Below are positions 61,139-64,000 of a DNA stretch of 64,000 bases, in pieces. Both the position numbers and the translations under genes were made by a program. A model generated the notes under the pieces. It saw nothing but the letters and a program-made list of their open reading frames with translations. It was not told the DNA's origin and ran no database searches. The DNA lies in contig OX637359.1 in the NCBI GenBank assembly GCA_951799405.1, forward strand, positions 1,794,201 to 1,858,200. Reading direction: 5' to 3'. How positions within the stretch are numbered: position 1 is the first letter of the stretch; each line of letters opens with the position of its first letter. The stretch is from Agapetus fuscipes (taxonomy: Eukaryota; Arthropoda; Insecta; Trichoptera; Glossosomatidae).

Positions 61139-61534
61139 CTGTACCTTAGACTTTAGAGCATAAACAACGGAAGTCCACTTTATTGACTTTTTGAGTTAAT
61201 GATGCAGAAATTATAATAATTAGCTGTTCTATAAGTGGTAAAAATATTGGATTCCTCGGACTCATAGTTACTGAGATATCAAGTGTAATAAATATGGGAT
61301 GCACATAAAAGTGCGAGCATAAACCACGGAAGTTCCACATACGTTGTTCACATTACTTTACATGAAATAAATATCGATAAAAGAAGATAAAAAGTTTTCA
61401 CAAATCAAAAATATCTCGTCTAGTTTAGAAGTTATGATGGTTTTATAAAAGGGCACATTTTCACTAAAACTCGTCTCCTGCACATTTTACTAAATGTGAC
61501 TACCGTTTTTTATGCTCTAAGCCCTAAGGTACAG
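61139..61534. mobile_element. M9 TIR element
   Basis: About 38-bp TIRs: CTGTACCTTAGACTTTAGAG...CATAAACAACGGAAGTC at the left; complement CTGTACCTTAGGGCTTAGAG...CATAAAAAACGGTAGTC at the right. An additional inner copy GAGCATAAACCACGGAAGTT lies at 61315-61335. No TSD resolved, no ORF with a domain. Confidence 0.72.
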
Positions 61535-61572
61535 ATTTGCAATCGGTTAGAACGAATTGTATATCTACCATC

Positions 61573-61832
61573 TATATTCCTTGACTTATAGGTTGGTATG
61601 AGGCTGACCACCCATACTGTAAAAAAATATTCACTTTGCCAATGTCACCCCTGTTTCGGGGAAGGTTGGCCAAAGTTGCAGGGTTTATGTTCATATGAGG
61701 TTTGGTATTAATATGTATGTACACATTCAGCTTCCAAAAGCGTGAAGTTACACGTGTCTGTTTGTGGGCATGCATTTGATATGAGTTTTGAATGCCAATA
61801 TTTCTGTGCAACTTAGATTATAGATTGTAGTA
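61573..61832 (+). repeat. A-tail, full-length unit
   Basis: ATTCCTTGACTTATAGGTTG to TTAGATTATAGATTGTAG. Confidence 0.87.
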
Positions 61833-61834
61833 TA

Positions 61835-62076
61835 GATAATCTAATTTGCAAGGATGCATACACCTGTAAGATTCATATTTTTATTGCATGCCCACAAGCA
61901 GACAAGTTTGCGTTTACAAATGCTGCATGTAAACTTTCAAAATAAACTTAACCTAACATGAACATAAACATTGCAACTCGTGCCACCTTTCCCCGAAACA
62001 GGGGATGCATTAGCAAAAGTGAACCATGTTGTACAGCATGAGAGGTCAGCCTCATAGCAAACTATTAGTCAAGGAA
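61835..62076 (-). repeat. A-tail, tail-to-tail with the previous copy
   Basis: GATAATCTAATTTGCAAGG to CTATTAGTCAAGGAATAG. Intermediate between variants 1 and 2. Confidence 0.8.
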
Positions 62077-62102
62077 TAGTGTGACGTCTTTGTATATGCA
62101 TA

Positions 62103-62372
62103 ATAATAATATTAGGATGATTTATTTGGTGAGCGCTGTTTTTGTGTGTATCACACCTTAAGAGCCCTCTGCGAGCTTGGACGTCGCTGTAGAAAGCACC
62201 AATTCTCAAGCAAGATCCAGTCGCTGTAAGGCTGGATGGACCTTTTTATTACCGGTCTTGAAACGAAAAAATGAAAATATAAATGTTTTTTTTTTGTGTG
62301 CGCCACCGGGATTCGAACCCACAGCCTTCCAATAACGAGTCAGAGGTGTTAACCACTAGACTACGGACCGGT
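62103..62372 (-). mobile_element. SINE-T2a, near full length
   Basis: Complement: ACCGGTCCGTAGTCTAGTGG head, B box GGGTTCGAATCCCGGTGG, 3' end AACAGCGCTCACCAAATAAA and AATATTATTATTATG. Part of the centre is deleted. Confidence 0.87.
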
Positions 62373-62379
62373 ACTTTCA

Positions 62380-62470
62380 AAATACTTTCACAATTAAACT
62401 AAACCTCAGTTCATGAACGTAAACCTTGCAACTTTTGTGGACCGTCCCTGAAATAGGGGTGACTTTAGTT
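62380..62470 (-). repeat. A-tail central fragment
   Basis: CAATTAAACTAAACCTCAG, ATGAACGTAAACCTTGCAAC and AATAGGGGTGACTTTAG. Confidence 0.6.
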
Positions 62471-62629
62471 CATAAATTCATGCAATTATTTATATTATTC
62501 AATTGCAATGTTCAACATGGATTTTAGATTCATTACAAAATAAATTAAGTGACAAAATATCAAATGTAAAGTTTACCTAATGTCAGAACAGTTTTCTTTT
62601 TGGGTGAATAAAACTTCACGTGTGTTGGG

Positions 62630-62840
62630 ATATTAGACACGTGGATAAAACTCCAATACATATTTCGCCGTGCCATTAGCCACGTGTCTTTTCGACTCAC
62701 GGTCGCAGACGCAAGTGTCTGTGTGAGTTAGGGCGACGACTGACGATCGGATGCTTTCGACTGAAAACGACCGGGTAGTTGGGAAAAAGTCGCGCATTGT
62801 GTGATGTATAAATATTTGTGAAATAAAACTTTTATTGTTG
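62630..62840 (-). mobile_element. PLE-like terminal region
   Basis: The complement has CACGTGGCTAATGGCACGGC, GAAATATGTATTGGAG and ATCCACGTGTCTAATATCCC, the style of PLE ends. The GACACGTGG/CCACGTGTC arms (about 62634-62690) can pair. Confidence 0.42.
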
Positions 62841-62864
62841 ACTAGCTGTTAACACTAGAGTTAG

Positions 62865-63000
62865 GAATGAATGGGTAAATAGAGTTAGGAATGAATGGGT
62901 AAATAGAGTTAGGAATGAATGGGTAAATAGAGTTAGGAATGAATGGGTAAATAGAGTTAGGAATGAATGGGTAAATAGAGCTAGGAATGAATGGGTAAAA
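62865..63000 (+). repeat. 24-bp minisatellite, 5-6 units
   Basis: Unit GAGTTAGGAATGAATGGGTAAATA is tandem and almost perfect (one T/C change near 62981). In the LINE-A frame one unit encodes NRVRNEWV, matching the DRVRNDFV of the copy at 38345. Confidence 0.88.
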
Positions 63001-63321
63001 AAATAATTTAATTTGAAAGAGGATGTGAAAGTTAAGGTACAAAAGAATGTGATGAGATGGTTTGGGCATGTGGAAAGAATGAATGGTGATAGACTGACAA
63101 AGTATGTATACAAAGAAAGTGTGAAAGGAAAAAGACGGAAGGGACGACCGAGAAAAGTATGGAGTGATCAGATTGAGGAGATTGTGAAAGAATGGGATAT
63201 ACAAAGTGAGCGTAAAAGAAGAAAATGCATGAAAAAGGTGATGGATATGAATGAATTGAAAGAGGTATGTCAGGATAGGAAAAAATGGAGGCAGCTCTGC
63301 AGAGGCTCTGGCCACCCCTAG
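63001..63321 (+). pseudogene. LINE-A C-terminal fragment downstream of the minisatellite
   Basis: Open frame 63013-63321: KEDVKVKVQKNVMRWFGHVE, RMNGDRLTKYVYKESV, KGKRRKGRPRKVWSDQIEEI, VKEWDIQSERKRRKCMKKV, MNELKEVCQDRKKWRQLCRG and SGHP. The terminal motif CCACCCCTAGCGGAATGCC follows. A stop at about 63002 separates it from the repeat-encoded codons. Complete for its region and unbroken. Confidence 0.87.
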
Positions 63322-63407
63322 CGGAATGCCGACAGAGTTACAGCTACAGTTACAGCTGTACCCTGCCACCTATTGTGGTGTTTCGTCTTATTACTTTTAT
63401 TGTATCA

Positions 63408-63628
63408 TTTTATTGTAAAATGGTTCACTTTGCCAATGTCACCCCTGTTTCAGGGAATGTCGGCAAGAGTTGCAGGGCTTATGTTCATTTGAGGTTTGGA
63501 TTTTATTTGTAAGTACACAATCAGCATTTGTAAGCGCGAACTACACGTGTTTGTTTGTGGGCATACATCTGAGAGCTTTGAATGAATATATCCTTGCAAC
63601 TTAGATTATAGATTATAGATTATAGATG
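63408..63628 (+). repeat. A-tail, 5' end lost
   Basis: TGTAAAATGGTTCACTTTGC to three GATTATA repeats. Confidence 0.86.
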
Positions 63629-63678
63629 CCGTTATTCTGGTAGGGGTGGCAAAAATCTTCGCAGATGTGTCTCCACAG
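63628..63678 (-). repeat. LINE-A terminal fragment
   Basis: GCCGTTATTCTGGTAGGGGT and CTTCGCAGATGTGTCTCCAC are the complement of the stop-proximal LINE-A end. Confidence 0.55.
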
Positions 63679-63819
63679 TCAAGCGCGTGCATAGAGTACA
63701 GGAAAATACATTTCAGAATAAACATTTTCTTCCATTCCTTCTCTTTGAAATTGACTGAAGTGCTAAATATGGCTCCAAATGAACTTAAATTTTGATTTTG
63801 AAAAGATTTTTGTGAAACA

Positions 63820-63918
63820 CTTATTGTTAGTACCCGAACTAACAGTAATTGTTAGTTACCCGAACTAACAGTAATTGTTAGTACCCGAACTAACAGTAAT
63901 TGTTAGTTACCCGAAGAT
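63820..63918. repeat. ~28-bp tandem repeat with internal palindrome
   Basis: AATTGTTAGTTACCCGAACT and AACAGT recur about 3.5 times, alternating GTTACCC and GTACCC. Confidence 0.82.
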
Positions 63919-63985
63919 GGAAGTAATTCCGAAAATATTTGTAACATACTCAAAAACAATAAAAGTGGAATAACAATAAATAAAC
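63905..63985 (+). mobile_element. PLE-like terminal fragment
   Basis: CCCGAAGATGGAAGTAATTC and CGAAAATATTTGTAACATAC have the usual look of a PLE end (GAAGATG...CGAAA). Truncated near the window edge. Confidence 0.42.
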
Positions 63986-64000
63986 AATTTTTTAAATTTT

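Noticed and set aside
63820..63918. CRISPR-like array
   Set aside because: The 28-bp units are directly tandem without unique spacers, in a eukaryotic transposon context.

Overview
This window looks like non-coding, transposon-saturated DNA from an AT-rich eukaryotic genome. An arthropod, probably an insect, is the best guess. The basis is the mix of element types (tRNA- and 5S-derived SINEs, non-LTR retrotransposons with microsatellite tails, Penelope-like elements, hAT and Tc1/mariner-like MITEs). No species call is possible from sequence alone. I found no convincing host protein-coding gene and no intact tRNA or rRNA gene. Every protein match I can support is a transposon remnant.

Names used here. 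LINE-A is a non-LTR retrotransposon (RTE-like; clade uncertain) with its best copy at 37985-39448 on the minus strand. The A-tail is the last ~250 bp of LINE-A's 3' UTR, ending in GATTA/GATTATA repeats. About sixty copies, mostly fragments, cover roughly a fifth of the window. L2-like is a CR1/L2-type LINE ending in (ATC)n. SINE-T1 (~320 bp), SINE-T2 (~290 bp; T2a ends in ATT repeats, T2b in A-rich DNA) and SINE-T3 (~260 bp) each have a tRNA-like head. PLE means Penelope-like element. M1-M9 are short elements with terminal inverted repeats (TIRs).

Layout. 1-3 kb: 5S-derived sequence, M1, first A-tail, SINE-T1. 3.1-6.6 kb: a structurally complete, very young, non-autonomous LTR retrotransposon in minus orientation. 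7-20 kb: LINE-A fragments, A-tails and SINEs, several nested. 20-27 kb: a deleted hAT transposon and L2-like 3' ends. 27-42 kb: LINE-A 3' ends, two PLE insertions, M3/M6/M7, the best LINE-A coding copy and a chimeric 5S-tRNA SINE. 43.3-44.7 kb: a diverged tandem satellite. 45-56.8 kb: nested elements, including a TIR element that contains an L2-like reverse-transcriptase fragment and an A-tail holding a hAT MITE that holds a PLE. 57-64 kb: more LINE-A and A-tails, M9, an in-frame 24-bp minisatellite and PLE-like termini.

The most informative material is the nesting and the composite SINEs. Nesting gives empty sites and target-site duplications (TSDs), and so exact element boundaries and relative ages. 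Three full copies and one deleted copy show SINE-T2 fused to SINE-T1 (a dimeric SINE). One insertion joins a 5S rRNA-derived segment to SINE-T2b, is flanked by a 7-bp TSD and ends in an A tract (T on the plus strand). It therefore appears to have moved as a unit carrying two kinds of RNA polymerase III promoter.
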